DNA from: Pectobacterium sp. PL152
Lineage (GTDB): Bacteria > Pseudomonadota > Gammaproteobacteria > Enterobacterales > Enterobacteriaceae
Assembly: GCA_021907015.1 (NCBI GenBank)
Contig: CP091064.1
Coordinates: forward strand, 1,736,001-1,800,000
DNA length: 64,000 nucleotides
Direction of reading: 5' to 3'
Positions 1 through 9,974 of the stretch are shown in pieces; within the stretch, counting starts at the first letter, position 1; every line of letters begins with the position of its first letter. The position numbers were made by a program, and so were the translations under genes. The notes under the pieces are model-generated. The model saw only the letters and a list, made by a program, of their open reading frames with translations. It did no database searches and was not told the origin of the DNA.

Positions 1-456
1 ATTGGAAACAATACGATGCCCATGCTCCAACTGATGGTGATTGACACCAAACACCACCGTGGCATCCAGATCCGTCGTTCCCGGATGAGAAAACAGCACT
101 TTCTTTGCGCCTGCCGCCAGATGGGCTTCCCCATCTTCCCGGCTGCCGTAGACACCGCTGCAATCCAGCACGATATCAACACCGAGTTCTCGCCAGGGCA
201 ACTGCTGAATTTCTACCTGATGCAACAGGCGAATACAGTCATCGCCAATATAAAGCTGATCGCACTCCTGACGCACATCCCACGAAAAACGGCCGTGGCT
301 GGAATCATACTTGAGCAAATGCGCCATGCCTTCCGCGCTTGCCAGCTCGTTAATCGCCACAACGGCAATCTCAGCTCGGCGACCTGATTCATACAATGCA
401 CGTAAAACACTGCGGCCGATGCGGCCAAAACCGTTTATCGCAATACGGATCGTCAT
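1..456 (-). CDS. epd: Erythrose-4-phosphate dehydrogenase, N-terminal part
   Basis: This is the N-terminal 152 codons of a GAPDH-family dehydrogenase that oxidises D-erythrose 4-phosphate to 4-phosphoerythronate for pyridoxal phosphate synthesis. The protein begins [16 protein letters not shown], the Rossmann NAD-binding start, and continues with an Epd-like segment ([15 protein letters not shown]). The gene runs off the left edge, so the catalytic Cys and the C-terminal domain are not visible. I prefer epd over gapA because the sequence resembles E. coli Epd and the gene lies directly downstream of tkt on the same strand, but gap paralogues are similar. The start is the ATG at 456-454. Confidence 0.88.
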   Translation of the reverse strand, partial: MTIRIAINGFGRIGRSVLRALYESGRRAEIAVVAINELASAEGMAHLLKYDSSHGRFSWDVRQECDQLYIGDDCIRLLHQVEIQQLPWRELGVDIVLDCSGVYGSREDGEAHLAAGAKKVLFSHPGTTDLDATVVFGVNHHQLEHGHRIVSN

Positions 457-713
457 GGCGTTCTTTGTGGTTCCTTGTGTCATGGCAGGGTTACCCAGCA
501 CATAGGATATACCCTTCTTAGACACCAGAGAACCCCTGACTAAACGCCGTCAGCACAACAACTGAAACGCTTCAGCTAGAATAAACGAATTAACGCATAA
601 AAGAAATATTCTCGTCTGGCACACGCCAGAAGAGTGACCTGCGTCATAAAAATGAAAAAACCATATCTGAGAGACAGACAACGCGCATCAAGAGGGACGT
701 TAAATTCAAGATG
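457..713. other. Intergenic region between tkt and epd
   Basis: This stretch holds the upstream region of epd on the minus strand and no convincing gene. It is AT-rich from about 560 to 720. It should carry the epd promoter, but I cannot point to a clear -35/-10 pair. The tkt terminator lies at its right-hand end, so epd is probably transcribed from its own promoter as well as by any read-through. Confidence 0.4.
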
Positions 714-744
714 AAAAAAAGCCGTCAGCGTTAGCTGACGGCTT
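714..744 (-). terminator. Rho-independent terminator of tkt
   Basis: An 11-bp perfect stem (AAGCCGTCAGC at 719-729, partner at 734-744) with a 4-nt loop is followed on the minus strand by a run of seven U residues (A7 at 714-720 on the + strand). It sits 27 nt past the tkt stop codon. Confidence 0.9.
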
Positions 745-770
745 CTCATATCGGGGTTAACGCGGCGTGA

Positions 771-2765
771 TTACTTCAGCAGCGCCTGCGCTTTTTCCAC
801 CACGTTGTCCACGGTGAAACCGAACACGTCAAACAGCTGCTCAGCCGGCGCCGATTCGCCGAAGCTCGTCATGCCGACAATCGCGCCATTCAGGCCAACA
901 TACTTGAACCAGTAGTCCGCGATACCCGCTTCAATCGCCACGCGTGCCGATACGGCTTTCGGCAGCACCGCTTCACGGTAGGCTGCATCCTGCTTGTCGA
1001 ACGCATCCGTTGACGGCATCGACACCACGCGCACCTTGCGGCCGGCGGCAGTCAGCTTGTCATACGCCCCGACAGCCAGCTCGACTTCAGAGCCGGTGGC
1101 AATCAGGATAAGCTCCGGCTGGCCGTCGCTGTCTTTCAGCACGTAGCCGCCTTTTGCCACGTTCGCCAATTGCTCAGCGGTACGTGGCTGCTGCGCCAGA
1201 TTCTGACGGGACAGGATGAGTGACGTCGGACCGTCCTGACGCTCAATGGCGTATTTCCACGCCACCGCCGTTTCCACCTGGTCCGCCGGACGCCAGTTGC
1301 TCATGTTCGGCGTCACGCGCAGGCTGGCCAGCTGTTCAACCGGCTGGTGCGTCGGGCCGTCTTCGCCCAGACCGATGGAGTCGTGGGTGTAAACGTAGAT
1401 GCTGCGGATTTTCATCAGCGCGGCCATACGCACCGCGTTACGCGCATATTCCACGAACATCAGGAAGGTCGCGGTGTACGGCACAAAGCCACCGTGCAGC
1501 GCAATCCCGTTGGCAATTGCCGTCATGCCGAATTCGCGCACGCCGTAGTGGATGTAGTTACCCGCGTGGTCTTTATCCAGCGAGACCGAGCCGGACCAGA
1601 TGGTCAGGTTGCTCGGTGCCAGGTCGGCTGAGCCGCCCAGGAATTCCGGCAGCAGTTTGCCGTAGGCTTCCAGCGCGTTCTGTGAGGCTTTGCGGCTGGC
1701 GATTTTCGCCGGATTGGCCTGCAGGTCTTCGATAAATTTCTGGGCGTCCGCCTGCCAGCTGGCCGGCAGTTCACCGCCAGTGCGGCGTGTGAACTCGGCA
1801 GCCAGTTCTGGGTACGCGCTGGCGTAGGCGGCAAACGCCTCGTTCCAGGCCGCTTCCTTACGCTGACCGGCCGGTTTCGCATCCCAGGCAGCATAGATAT
1901 CAGCAGGAATCTCAAACGGTGCGTGCGTCCAGCCCAGCTGTTCGCGGGAAGCGGCGACTTCTGCATCGCCCAGCGGCGCACCGTGGGAATCGTGCGTACC
2001 CGCCTTGTTTGGTGAACCAAAACCAATCACGGTTTTGCACATCAGCAGCGACGGCTTGTCGGTCACCAGTTGGGCTTCGCCGATGGCGCGCTTGATGGCG
2101 TCCGCATCGTGGCCATCCACGCCGCGCACCACGTGCCAGCCGTAGGCTTCAAAACGGGCGGCGGTATCGTCGGTAAACCAGCCTTCAACGTGGCCGTCGA
2201 TGGAGATGCCGTTGTCATCATAAAACGCGGTCAGTTTACCGAGCTTCATGGTGCCGGCCAGCGAGCAGACTTCGTGGGAAATCCCTTCCATCATGCAGCC
2301 GTCACCGAGGAACGCGTAGGTGTGATGGTCGACAATCTCGTGACCCGGACGGTTGAACTGCGCCGCCAGCGTGCGCTCGGCAATTGCCATCCCGACCGCG
2401 TTGGCAATCCCCTGCCCCAGCGGGCCGGTGGTGGTTTCGACGCCAGCGGTGTAGCCGTATTCCGGGTGGCCCGGGGTTTTGGAGTGCAGCTGGCGGAAGT
2501 TCTTCAGTTCTTCAATCGGCAGGTCGTAGCCGGAGAGATGCAGCAGGCTGTAAATCAGCATGGACGCGTGGCCGTTGGACAGCACGAAGCGGTCACGGTT
2601 GGCCCAGTTGGGGTTGGCCGGATTGTGGTTGAGGTAATCGCGCCACAGGACTTCGGCGATATCGGCCATGCCCATCGGTGCGCCCGGATGACCGGATTTG
2701 GCTTTCTGCACCCCATCCATGCTCAGCGCGCGGATAGCATTGGCAAGTTCTTTACGAGAGGACAT
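771..2765 (-). CDS. tkt: Transketolase
   Basis: Thiamine-diphosphate enzyme that moves two-carbon ketol units between sugar phosphates in the non-oxidative pentose phosphate pathway, in the cytosol. The 664-residue product matches the family length (E. coli TktA 663). The N-terminal domain carries GHPGAPMG and the thiamine-diphosphate motif GDGCMMEG; the C-terminal half has the pyrimidine-domain segment [11 protein letters not shown]. An open frame extends 41 codons upstream, but the ATG at 2765 ([14 protein letters not shown]) is chosen because a GGAG-type site lies about 7 nt before it and homologues start there. The gene stands alone, with its own terminator and a long upstream region shared with loiP. 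Pathway neighbour epd uses erythrose 4-phosphate, a transketolase product. Confidence 0.97.
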   Translation of the reverse strand: MSSRKELANAIRALSMDGVQKAKSGHPGAPMGMADIAEVLWRDYLNHNPANPNWANRDRFVLSNGHASMLIYSLLHLSGYDLPIEELKNFRQLHSKTPGHPEYGYTAGVETTTGPLGQGIANAVGMAIAERTLAAQFNRPGHEIVDHHTYAFLGDGCMMEGISHEVCSLAGTMKLGKLTAFYDDNGISIDGHVEGWFTDDTAARFEAYGWHVVRGVDGHDADAIKRAIGEAQLVTDKPSLLMCKTVIGFGSPNKAGTHDSHGAPLGDAEVAASREQLGWTHAPFEIPADIYAAWDAKPAGQRKEAAWNEAFAAYASAYPELAAEFTRRTGGELPASWQADAQKFIEDLQANPAKIASRKASQNALEAYGKLLPEFLGGSADLAPSNLTIWSGSVSLDKDHAGNYIHYGVREFGMTAIANGIALHGGFVPYTATFLMFVEYARNAVRMAALMKIRSIYVYTHDSIGLGEDGPTHQPVEQLASLRVTPNMSNWRPADQVETAVAWKYAIERQDGPTSLILSRQNLAQQPRTAEQLANVAKGGYVLKDSDGQPELILIATGSEVELAVGAYDKLTAAGRKVRVVSMPSTDAFDKQDAAYREAVLPKAVSARVAIEAGIADYWFKYVGLNGAIVGMTSFGESAPAEQLFDVFGFTVDNVVEKAQALLK

Positions 2766-3174
2766 GCTTGACTCCAGATCGGATTGAACGACTGCCCTTC
2801 CTGTAAAACCAATAAAAATCAACAAGTTAAACAAGAATGACAAAATAAATATGATTACAAATGTACATGAAAAATGTAGCGAATGCACATGGAACCGTGA
2901 GCAAAAAACAGGGATTTATCGGCTGACGAATCAATGACGGTTCTTTTGCCAATTGTGCAGTTGATTACAGCGCTATACGCGATGTTTTCTAGTGGGTTTA
3001 CCTTTATTCGACGCACCTTTTCGGAACGCCCATAAACAAAATACATCGCCTACGGGCTACCGTAGAAAATACAAATCAGATTTTCCGATCTATTTCTCAA
3101 TGTTGTTTTCGGGTAGTTTATAGCCGATTTTCTTTCGTATTAAAAACAAACACAATCGTAGGGAGATGATTTTT
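2766..3174. promoter_or_regulatory. Divergent upstream region of tkt and loiP
   Basis: 409 bp without a gene between two divergent genes, AT-rich near tkt. It must hold promoters for both. The loiP ribosome-binding site AGGGAG is at 3160-3165. I see no recognisable operator. Confidence 0.45.
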
Positions 3175-3927
3175 ATGGTAATTCGTTCTTCTGTGCTGGC
3201 GCTGTGTGTCGCAACGTTGCTGACTGGCTGCCAGAACTTAAACACTAATACCTTAATGCAGTCCGGTGCTCAGGCGTTCCAGGCGGCAACGCTCAGCGAT
3301 GCTGATGTTAAATCACTCAGCAATCAGTCCTGTGAGCAAATGGACAAAGAGGCAAAAATTGCCCCTGCCGACAGCAAGTACACACAGCGCCTGAATAAAA
3401 TTGCAGATGCGCTGGGTCATGACATCAACGGTACACCAGCCAACTACAAGGTTTATCTGACAAAAGACGTTAACGCCTGGGCAATGGCTAACGGCTGTAT
3501 CCGGGTGTACAGCGGTCTGATGGACATGATGAACGACAATGAAGTGGAAGGCGTTCTCGGACACGAAATGGGCCACGTTGCGCTGGGGCACACGCGTAAA
3601 GCGATGCAGGTTGCCTATGCTGCGACTGCCGCTCGTACTGCCATCGCCTCTGCGGGCGGTGTCGCACAGTCCTTGTCAGAATCTCAGTTAGCCGATCTGG
3701 GCGAAAAACTGGTTAATTCCCAGTTCTCTCAAACGCAGGAAACGCAGGCCGATGATTACTCCTTTGATTTGCTGAAGAAACGCGGCATCAATCGGGAAGG
3801 ATTGGCAAGCAGCTTTGAGAAACTCGCCAAACTTGATGCGGGCCATGAGAGCAGCATGTTTGATTCCCACCCTTCATCTGAAGGGCGCGCCAAACACATC
3901 CGTGAACGGATTGCTGCCGAGAAGTAA
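3175..3927 (+). CDS. loiP: M48-family metalloprotease lipoprotein LoiP
   Basis: Zinc metalloprotease of peptidase family M48, expected to be anchored in the outer membrane and to act in envelope quality control. A lipoprotein signal peptide ends in the lipobox LLTGC, with the lipidated Cys about 20 residues in. The catalytic HEMGH is at residues 130-134, followed by VALGH, and a downstream QETQADDYSFDLL supplies the third zinc ligand. The 250-residue length fits E. coli LoiP (YggG). An earlier ATG at 3166 touches the AGGGAG site, so the ATG at 3175, 9 nt downstream, is the better start. As in E. coli it lies next to tkt, divergently transcribed. Confidence 0.93.
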   Translation: MVIRSSVLALCVATLLTGCQNLNTNTLMQSGAQAFQAATLSDADVKSLSNQSCEQMDKEAKIAPADSKYTQRLNKIADALGHDINGTPANYKVYLTKDVNAWAMANGCIRVYSGLMDMMNDNEVEGVLGHEMGHVALGHTRKAMQVAYAATAARTAIASAGGVAQSLSESQLADLGEKLVNSQFSQTQETQADDYSFDLLKKRGINREGLASSFEKLAKLDAGHESSMFDSHPSSEGRAKHIRERIAAEK

Positions 3928-3962
3928 CCCCGCGTTCTGATGACTCACAAAGCAGGCCCACC

Positions 3963-3992
3963 GCGGGCAATTGAAAAATCTCAATTGCCCGC
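3963..3992. terminator. Strong hairpin downstream of loiP
   Basis: A perfect 12-bp stem (GCGGGCAATTGA at 3963-3974, partner at 3981-3992) with a 6-nt loop begins 36 nt past the loiP stop. It lacks a good U tract, so it may be a weak terminator or an RNA-stabilising hairpin. Confidence 0.55.
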
Positions 3993-4530
3993 TAGTCATC
4001 CGACCACTATCATCCCCGTCGTATTCGCTGTAAGCTGTCATGCAACTGCCATCTTTAATCTTGCCATCGTCATGATGATAGGATTTAAGAATTAATCGAT
4101 AATAAATAGATAGCTATTTTCAATCGCGCTAATTTCTCGTTCTCTTTTTAAGAAACGGCACTCAGTGGATTTCAGACGCGGAAAAGCAGTAATCCACGAA
4201 TGCGGCGGCATACCGACAAACAGGCAACTACGATTAGAACAGAGACCTACGTCTCAATCAGCAGGAATCTTGGGGTAACCCCTGTATTTAAAGATAGAAA
4301 TAAACCAGTAAATCAAGCATACTATGTTAAACCAATAAAAATTTTTCCAGTTCGATCATATAGATATATGATAAACCTGTTGTCTCTTCCGCAGGTTTCT
4401 CTAGAGGCTCCATCCTTTTAGCGATTTAACGGCATTTCAGGATCGCGATTTCTTAATAACTGGATAACATCAGCAGCAATTATTGGTTTGTGGCCACCTT
4501 CAGACAATAAACTCATATGTGTTAAAAATC
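3993..4530. other. AT-rich intergenic region before the LuxR-type gene
   Basis: About 540 bp, AT-rich, with no convincing gene. Open frames here (for example 4200-4421) lack a ribosome-binding site and coding character. The region probably holds the promoter of the LuxR-type gene. I see no repeat or operator I can name. Confidence 0.35.
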
Positions 4531-5148
4531 ATGGATGTGAGAATTTTCAGTAAATGCAATTTTACCACGGTAGGATTACGGGAAATCCTATCCAGTATCC
4601 CTATGCTCTCGATAAAACCCGTCAACCGGTTTACGCTGCAGCAAGGCAAGAAAAAATGTATTTTCATCATTGACGGTAGCAGCGAAGGCTTTGAGGAATA
4701 CTATGAGTCGATAAGAACTCACTTTTATAATATGGCGTCGTCATTCGTTATCATCAATAATTCCCCCAATCACCCTCCTGTGTGTATTGACGAAAAAACG
4801 ATTCTTATTTCAAAGTCAGCTGCCATCGATTCTTTTTATAAATTACTCGATTTCGTCCACCTTCACGATCGCCGTTTATTCAGTCCCGTCAGGTTGTCAA
4901 AGTCTGAATATGCCGTATTCCAGCACTGGTGTGCGGGCTACACGGCGGAAGCGATTGCCGATATCATCGGATTAAATAAGAAATCAGTACTGAACAGCAA
5001 ATCACGATTACTGAATAAATATGGTGTTCAGGATAAAAACTCTTTACTGCTAATTGCTAAGATTATCTTCAAAGACAGCGTCATTGAAGAATTTGATTCC
5101 CTTCCCAAACCAGCAACCGATATCAATATAAGTAATTCGCTTATCTGA
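4531..5148 (+). CDS. LuxR/RcsA-type HTH transcriptional regulator
   Basis: A 205-residue protein with a C-terminal LuxR-type DNA-binding domain at about residues 130-190. The pattern is LSKSEYAVFQHWCAGYTAEAI, then IIGLNKKSVLNSKSRL, then NKYGVQDKNSLLLIAKI, the usual four-helix HTH_LUXR layout. The N-terminal 125 residues show no phospho-acceptor receiver signature I can verify and no autoinducer-binding motif, so it resembles RcsA/GadE-like auxiliary regulators more than two-component response regulators. A TTG codon at 4483 opens the frame earlier, but the ATG at 4531 gives a sensible N-terminus; no strong Shine-Dalgarno is visible for either. It shares a terminator with the convergent speA. 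E. coli has speB next to speA instead. Target genes are unknown. Confidence 0.75.
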   Translation: MDVRIFSKCNFTTVGLREILSSIPMLSIKPVNRFTLQQGKKKCIFIIDGSSEGFEEYYESIRTHFYNMASSFVIINNSPNHPPVCIDEKTILISKSAAIDSFYKLLDFVHLHDRRLFSPVRLSKSEYAVFQHWCAGYTAEAIADIIGLNKKSVLNSKSRLLNKYGVQDKNSLLLIAKIIFKDSVIEEFDSLPKPATDINISNSLI

Positions 5149-5160
5149 TCGATAGCCGAA

Positions 5161-5188
5161 AAAGGGGATGCGCGCTCGCATCCCCTTT
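5161..5188. terminator. Bidirectional terminator between the luxR-type gene and speA
   Basis: A perfect 12-bp stem (AAAGGGGATGCG at 5161-5172, partner at 5177-5188) with a CGCT loop lies between two convergent genes. A-rich sequence precedes it, giving U-rich tails on either strand. Confidence 0.88.
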
Positions 5189-5204
5189 ACTTCGTCAGTC
5201 ACAC

Positions 5205-7187
5205 TTATTCTTCATCTTCCAAATAAGTATAGCCGTACAGCCCAGATTCAAACTCTTCCATGAACTGCGCCTGAAGTTCAGCATCCAGATCGGTTTCTTT
5301 AACCTGATCGCGGAAGCGGGTCATCAGCACTTCAGGGTCAAGCTGCACATATTCCAGCATGTCAGCAACCGTATTCCCTTCGTCAGATTCTTCAATCTCA
5401 ACGGTTCCGTCCTGGAAGACAAATACGTCAACGGTCGATGTATCACCGAACAGGTTATGCATGTTCCCCAGAATTTCCTGATAGGCGCCAACCATAAAGA
5501 AGCCCAGCAGCGGCGGATTTTCTGGATCGTAAGGCGGCATTGGCATCGTAGTCGCAATGCCGTCGCCATCGACATAATGATCGATCGTGCCATCAGAATC
5601 ACAGGTGATGTCCAGCAGCACAGCACGACGCTCAGGCGGTTTATCCAGCCCTTCCAGCGGCAGTACCGGGAACAGCTGATCGATACCCCACGCGTCCGGC
5701 ATGGATTGGAACAGCGAGAAGTTGACATACAGCTTGTCAGCCATGCGTTCCTGTAATTCATCAATCACCGGCCGGTGCGCGCGGTTGCTCGGATCCAACT
5801 GCTGCTGAATCATCTGGCAGATGCTCAGATAAAGTTGCTCCGCTTTGGCACGCTGTGTCAGATCCAACATGCCGTGCGTGTACTGGGTATGTACATCGTG
5901 CAAATCCATCTGGCTGTCGTGCAACCACTCACGCAGCGAACGGCGTTTTCCTGGCTGCTTGATTTCCTTCCAGGTCGACCACAGGCTCTCCAGCGCGCGC
6001 GGCGCATCTTCTTCCGGCTCGGTCGGTTCACTGAACTCGTTGCGTTCCACCCCGATGATATTGGAAACCAACACGGTATGGTGCGCGGTTACCGCACGGC
6101 CGGATTCGGTGATCACCGTCGGATGCGGCAACCCGTGCTCGTTACAGGCATCGCCTATACCCCAAATCACGTTGTTGGCGTACTCGTTCAGGCCATAGTT
6201 CACTGAACAATCGGACTGAGAGCGCGTGCCTTCATAATCCACGCCTAAGCCGCCACCGACGTCAAAGCACTGGATATTCACGCCCAGCTTATGCAGTTCG
6301 ACATAAAAACGCGCGGATTCACGCACGCCCGTCGCGATGTCACGGATATTTGCCAACTGGGAGCCCAGATGGAAATGCAGCAGTTGCAGGCTATCCAGCT
6401 TCCCGGCTTCACGCAGCATCTCAACCAGTTGCAGCACCTGAATCGCCGCCAAGCCAAACTTGGATTTCTCGCCGCCGCTGGATTGCCATTTGCCCGATCC
6501 CTGAGAAGCCAGACGAGCGCGGACGCCAAGACGTGGCACCACATTCAAACGCTCGGCCTCTTCCAGCACCAGACGGATTTCGGACATCTTCTCGATGACC
6601 AGATACACCTTGTGGCCCAGCTTTTCGCCGATCAGTGCCAGACGGATGTATTCACGATCTTTATAGCCGTTACACACAATCACGGTACGCGTCATGCCGG
6701 CATGACCCAGAACTGCCATCAGCTCGGCTTTTGAACCCGCTTCCAGCCCTAACGGTTCTCCGGAATTAGCCAGTGACTCAATGACGCGGCGATGCTGGTT
6801 GACCTTGATCGGATAAACCAGAAAGTAACCACCTTCATAGCCAAAGGATTCGCGAGCCTGTTTAAACGCAGCGTTAATAGAACGCAGGCGATGCTGAAGA
6901 ATTTGCGGAAAGCAGAACAGCGCAGGCAGGCGCTGATGATGATCCCTCTGCATATCTTTGACCAGTCTGGCCAGATCGACGCGAGCTTCTGGTACGTCAG
7001 GATCCGGGCACACGCTAATGTGACCAAGCTCATTGACGTCATAGTAATTATTGCCCCACCAGGCAATATTGTAGGTACGAAGCATTTCGCTGGCATTACG
7101 GTCATTCATGGCAACCTCCTGCATAGAGCGCAAATTTTCATGTTTACCCGTCGCTGACGAGCCGTGATGAATCATGTCGTCAGACAT
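5205..7187 (-). CDS. speA: Biosynthetic arginine decarboxylase
   Basis: PLP-dependent enzyme converting arginine to agmatine, the first step of the agmatine route to putrescine. The 660-residue product matches E. coli SpeA (658) over its whole length. The alanine-racemase-type barrel carries the PLP-lysine segment [14 protein letters not shown] (about residue 130); the phosphate loop region is [12 protein letters not shown]; the C-terminal barrel ends [16 protein letters not shown]. An internal ATG at about residue 22 (MQEVAMND) is an alternative start. speB, usually the downstream neighbour, is absent here, so agmatinase must be elsewhere or agmatine must be used by another path. Confidence 0.96.
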   Translation of the reverse strand: MSDDMIHHGSSATGKHENLRSMQEVAMNDRNASEMLRTYNIAWWGNNYYDVNELGHISVCPDPDVPEARVDLARLVKDMQRDHHQRLPALFCFPQILQHRLRSINAAFKQARESFGYEGGYFLVYPIKVNQHRRVIESLANSGEPLGLEAGSKAELMAVLGHAGMTRTVIVCNGYKDREYIRLALIGEKLGHKVYLVIEKMSEIRLVLEEAERLNVVPRLGVRARLASQGSGKWQSSGGEKSKFGLAAIQVLQLVEMLREAGKLDSLQLLHFHLGSQLANIRDIATGVRESARFYVELHKLGVNIQCFDVGGGLGVDYEGTRSQSDCSVNYGLNEYANNVIWGIGDACNEHGLPHPTVITESGRAVTAHHTVLVSNIIGVERNEFSEPTEPEEDAPRALESLWSTWKEIKQPGKRRSLREWLHDSQMDLHDVHTQYTHGMLDLTQRAKAEQLYLSICQMIQQQLDPSNRAHRPVIDELQERMADKLYVNFSLFQSMPDAWGIDQLFPVLPLEGLDKPPERRAVLLDITCDSDGTIDHYVDGDGIATTMPMPPYDPENPPLLGFFMVGAYQEILGNMHNLFGDTSTVDVFVFQDGTVEIEESDEGNTVADMLEYVQLDPEVLMTRFRDQVKETDLDAELQAQFMEEFESGLYGYTYLEDEE

Positions 7188-7825
7188 AACGAACCTCTTC
7201 TTTTTCTAGACTGCTGATCACATCAGTACCTGAATAAACAGCCCACATGAGCATACCTGCAACATGCGGCCTCGACAGTGAAAAAACCGGCGTAGTGCAG
7301 TATGCCGTCACTTTATTACTCTTATTAGTGTAAAACACGTTGTCAGGCTCCGTGTTACGGGTCGATAAAACTCGTTGTGAAAACCACCGGGCGAACGTGA
7401 CCAGAAAGGCACTAAACACTTCTGGCAGAAAGAATAACAGGCAGATTAACCAGCCCTGGAGTCCTGTGTCGAATTTAAAGACAGGCAACGTCGAGAAACG
7501 GAAAAGAAGGGTTGAGTCGCTGACGCGGTAGCGTCAAAAGGGACATATTGCGAACGCAATATACTCAGTAAACAACGGATCATTAATCCTACCACCTCCA
7601 CGTGCGCCGCAGGCTATGCGGTCAGCTATCAATAAGAAATTCACCATGTCGCGGCGTACACCCTACCGCTACAGATCGCCGTTTATACCGACATGCTGCT
7701 GGAAAAGCAAAATGAAAATTACCACCAGTCATCTCTTGTAAAAGAAAAAATGGCCGATGATAAAAGGACGATGGCGAGCTAATGCGAAAAACTACTGGCA
7801 CTGAGACTAAAAGGTGACCTAGAAT
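7188..7825. promoter_or_regulatory. Long divergent region between speA and metK with two small hairpins
   Basis: 638 bp without a well-supported gene. Two small perfect hairpins lie in tandem: TGACGC/GCGTCA with a GGTA loop at 7521-7536, and ATATTGCG/CGCAATAT with an AA loop at 7545-7562. On the minus strand a 23-codon frame (7546-7475, beginning MSLLTLPRQRL) lies about 290 nt before speA. E. coli has the small yqgB gene at this place, but I cannot align this frame to YqgB convincingly, so I do not call it a gene. A long structured speA leader is possible. Confidence 0.35.
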
Positions 7826-7849
7826 AGCCATCCAGATGTTAATCCGTCT
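7826..7849. promoter_or_regulatory. Candidate MetJ operator (three met boxes) upstream of metK
   Basis: Three adjacent octamers, AGCCATCC, AGATGTTA and ATCCGTCT, match the met-box consensus AGACGTCT at 5, 5 and 6 of 8 positions. They are in perfect 8-nt register and end 55 nt before the metK start. MetJ with S-adenosylmethionine represses metK in enterobacteria, so position and register fit; each single box is weak. Confidence 0.6.
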
Positions 7850-7904
7850 ATACCGATTAACTGATACACTGCTTAACGGCTTTGATTTGAAGGTAAAGAA
7901 ACTC

Positions 7905-9055
7905 ATGGCTAAACACCTTTTTACGTCCGAGTCAGTCTCTGAAGGACATCCTGATAAAATTGCTGACCAGATTTCTGATGCGGTTCTCGACGCCATTCTG
8001 GAGCAAGACCCAAAAGCGCGCGTCGCTTGTGAGACTTATGTAAAGACCGGCATGGTGTTAGTCGGTGGTGAAATTACCACCAGTGCCTGGGTCGACATCG
8101 AAGAAATTACCCGTCGTACCGTGCGTGATATCGGTTATGTCAATTCTGAAATGGGCTTTGATGCCAATTCTTGTGCCGTACTGAGCGCGATTGGTAAGCA
8201 GTCTCCCGACATCAACCAGGGCGTTGACCGCAGCGATCCGCTGGAACAAGGTGCAGGCGATCAGGGATTGATGTTCGGCTACGCGACCAACGAAACCGAC
8301 GTACTGATGCCCGCTCCCGTGACTTACGCACACCGTCTGGTTCAGCGTCAGTCAGAAGTGCGTAAAAACGGTTCACTGCCGTGGCTGCGTCCGGATGCGA
8401 AAAGTCAGGTTACGTTCCTGTACGACGATGGCAAGATTGCCGGCATCGATGCCGTGGTACTGTCTACCCAGCATTCAGAAGACATCAGCCAAAAAGATCT
8501 GCATGAAGCGGTGATGGAAGAGATCATCAAACCGGTTCTGCCTGCCGAGTGGCTGTCTGCCAATACCAAATATTTCATCAACCCAACCGGACGCTTTGTT
8601 ATCGGCGGCCCAATGGGTGACTGCGGCCTGACCGGTCGTAAAATCATCGTTGATACCTACGGCGGCGCGGCGCGTCACGGCGGCGGTGCATTCTCAGGTA
8701 AAGATCCGTCTAAAGTAGACCGTTCTGCAGCCTACGCCGCACGCTATGTTGCCAAGAATATCGTCGCGGCAGGCCTGGCCGATCGCTGCGAAATTCAGGT
8801 GTCCTACGCTATCGGCGTGGCAGAACCCACCTCTATCATGATCGAAACCTTCGGCACAGAGAAAGTGTCTACCGAGCAACTGACGCTGCTGGTGCGCGAA
8901 TTCTTCGATCTGCGTCCTTACGGCTTAATCCAGATGCTGGATCTGCTGCATCCGATTTATCAGGAAACCGCAGCCTATGGTCACTTTGGCCGCGAACATT
9001 TCCCATGGGAAAAACGGACAAAGCCGCAGAGCTGCGCGAAGCTGCAGGTCTGTAA
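7905..9055 (+). CDS. metK: S-adenosylmethionine synthetase (frame broken near the C-terminus)
   Basis: Makes S-adenosylmethionine from methionine and ATP in the cytosol; essential in enterobacteria. Motifs are [12 protein letters not shown] near the N-terminus, the GAGDQG loop (about residue 118) and [19 protein letters not shown] with the catalytic lysine. The start at 7905 ([18 protein letters not shown]) is the family start; the frame continues 23 codons upstream, but that segment overlaps the operator. After FPWEK the frame shifts: the run of five A at 9010-9014 needs a sixth to give [13 protein letters not shown] and a stop at 9053-9055, total 384 residues. As printed, the frame runs to 9089 with an unrelated tail. 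A sequencing indel is far more likely than a real mutation. Confidence 0.95.
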
Positions 9056-9075
9056 TCCAGTAATGCAACAAAGAC

Positions 9076-9274
9076 TATACCCTAAATAATTCGAGTTGCA
9101 TGAAGGCGGCGACACAGCGAATCCCCAGGAGCTTACACCAGTAAGTGACTGGGGTGAGCGAGGACAAATAGGCTTAGCCGATTTGAACGCCGCTTGCGGC
9201 GGCCCTTCAGGGCGAGGCTCAGATATGAGCCGAGTATTGCCAACACACATGCAGCTTGAAGTATGACGGGTATA
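9076..9274. repeat. Intergenic palindromic repeat element (ERIC/YPAL-like)
   Basis: About 199 bp bounded by imperfect inverted ends: TATACCC...TTCGAGTTGCATG on the left and the complement of TATACCC...TTCAAGCTGCATG on the right. Inside are GC-rich hairpins (GCCGCTTGCGGC) and the segment CCCCAGGAGCTTAC...GTAAGTGACTGGGG, itself an inverted repeat. From memory, very similar elements with these ends are scattered between genes in Pectobacterium, Serratia and Yersinia; I cannot confirm the family name. It sits between the metK stop and its terminator, so it would be part of the metK 3' UTR. Confidence 0.75.
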
Positions 9275-9303
9275 AGACGGCGAATGAAAATCCGCCGTCT
9301 TTC
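9275..9303 (+). terminator. Terminator after metK and the repeat element
   Basis: An 8-bp stem (AGACGGCG at 9275-9282 and CGCCGTCT at 9293-9300) is followed by a short T-rich stretch. It is the first terminator-like structure after metK. Confidence 0.7.
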
Positions 9304-9365
9304 ATTCTGATTTCCCTCCGCTTCACCTATTGCGTCTCCCTGCCACTCAATTTATGCTCACAGCA

Positions 9366-9878
9366 ATGAACACTCCCCGAATTCCGATTGCCAGCCATCA
9401 GGCTGTGATGCGCTGCCTGCGTGATAAATTGCAGCAGGCCAACCTCACTTTGCAGACGGACTACACTGAACCCACGGTGAATTACCAGCAACGTGGTTCA
9501 ACCGCAGGCACGGCCTGGCTGCAACACTGGGAAATTCGGCTGAATCCCGTCTTATTGCAGGAAAATCAGCAGGCTTTTATCGATGAGGTAGTTCCTCATG
9601 AACTGGCTCATCTGCTGGTTTACGCGCGTTTTGGCCGCGTCGCGCCGCATGGCAAAGAGTGGCGCTGGATGATGGAAAGCGTCCTGCATGTTCCAGCAAA
9701 ACGCACGCATCGGTTTGCAGTGCAATCCGTGCAGGGGAAAACCTTCACTTACCTGTGCGATTGCCAACGGCATGAACTGACAATCCGCCGGCACAATCGG
9801 GTGCTGCGCGGCGAAACAGAATATCGCTGCCGTCGTTGCGGAAAAACCTTACGTCATGATGTAAAAAGTTCTATTTAA
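9366..9878 (+). CDS. sprT: SprT family zinc-dependent protein
   Basis: A 170-residue SprT-like protein. The zincin-type HELAH motif is at about residues 79-83 ([17 protein letters not shown]), with a further conserved HGKEWRWMM segment. A C-terminal zinc ribbon has two Cys pairs (CDCQ and CRRCGKTL). The length and nearly every motif fit E. coli SprT, whose exact role is not settled; a protease-like fold is known for the family. The start at 9366 ([15 protein letters not shown]) matches the homologue; an upstream in-frame ATG at 9330 adds 12 residues without support. E. coli has galP between metK and sprT; here the repeat element is there instead. Confidence 0.92.
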   Translation: MNTPRIPIASHQAVMRCLRDKLQQANLTLQTDYTEPTVNYQQRGSTAGTAWLQHWEIRLNPVLLQENQQAFIDEVVPHELAHLLVYARFGRVAPHGKEWRWMMESVLHVPAKRTHRFAVQSVQGKTFTYLCDCQRHELTIRRHNRVLRGETEYRCRRCGKTLRHDVKSSI

Positions 9879-9974
9879 AAGGGAATTTCCAGTTTTAAAA
9901 ACTGCTTTTGCATTTGCCTGCCGACGAGACATCCGGTAGTCTGCCAACTTTACAGCCTGTGGATTATTTGGAAT

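Noticed and set aside
2070-2771. Long open frame antisense to tkt
   Set aside because: It lies wholly within tkt on the other strand, has no ribosome-binding site and its sequence mirrors the GC-rich codon use of tkt.
4200-4421. Short open frame before the LuxR-type gene
   Set aside because: No ribosome-binding site, AT-rich composition, and no protein-like pattern.
7622-7996. Open frame antisense to the metK start
   Set aside because: It overlaps the metK operator and N-terminus and shows no family features.
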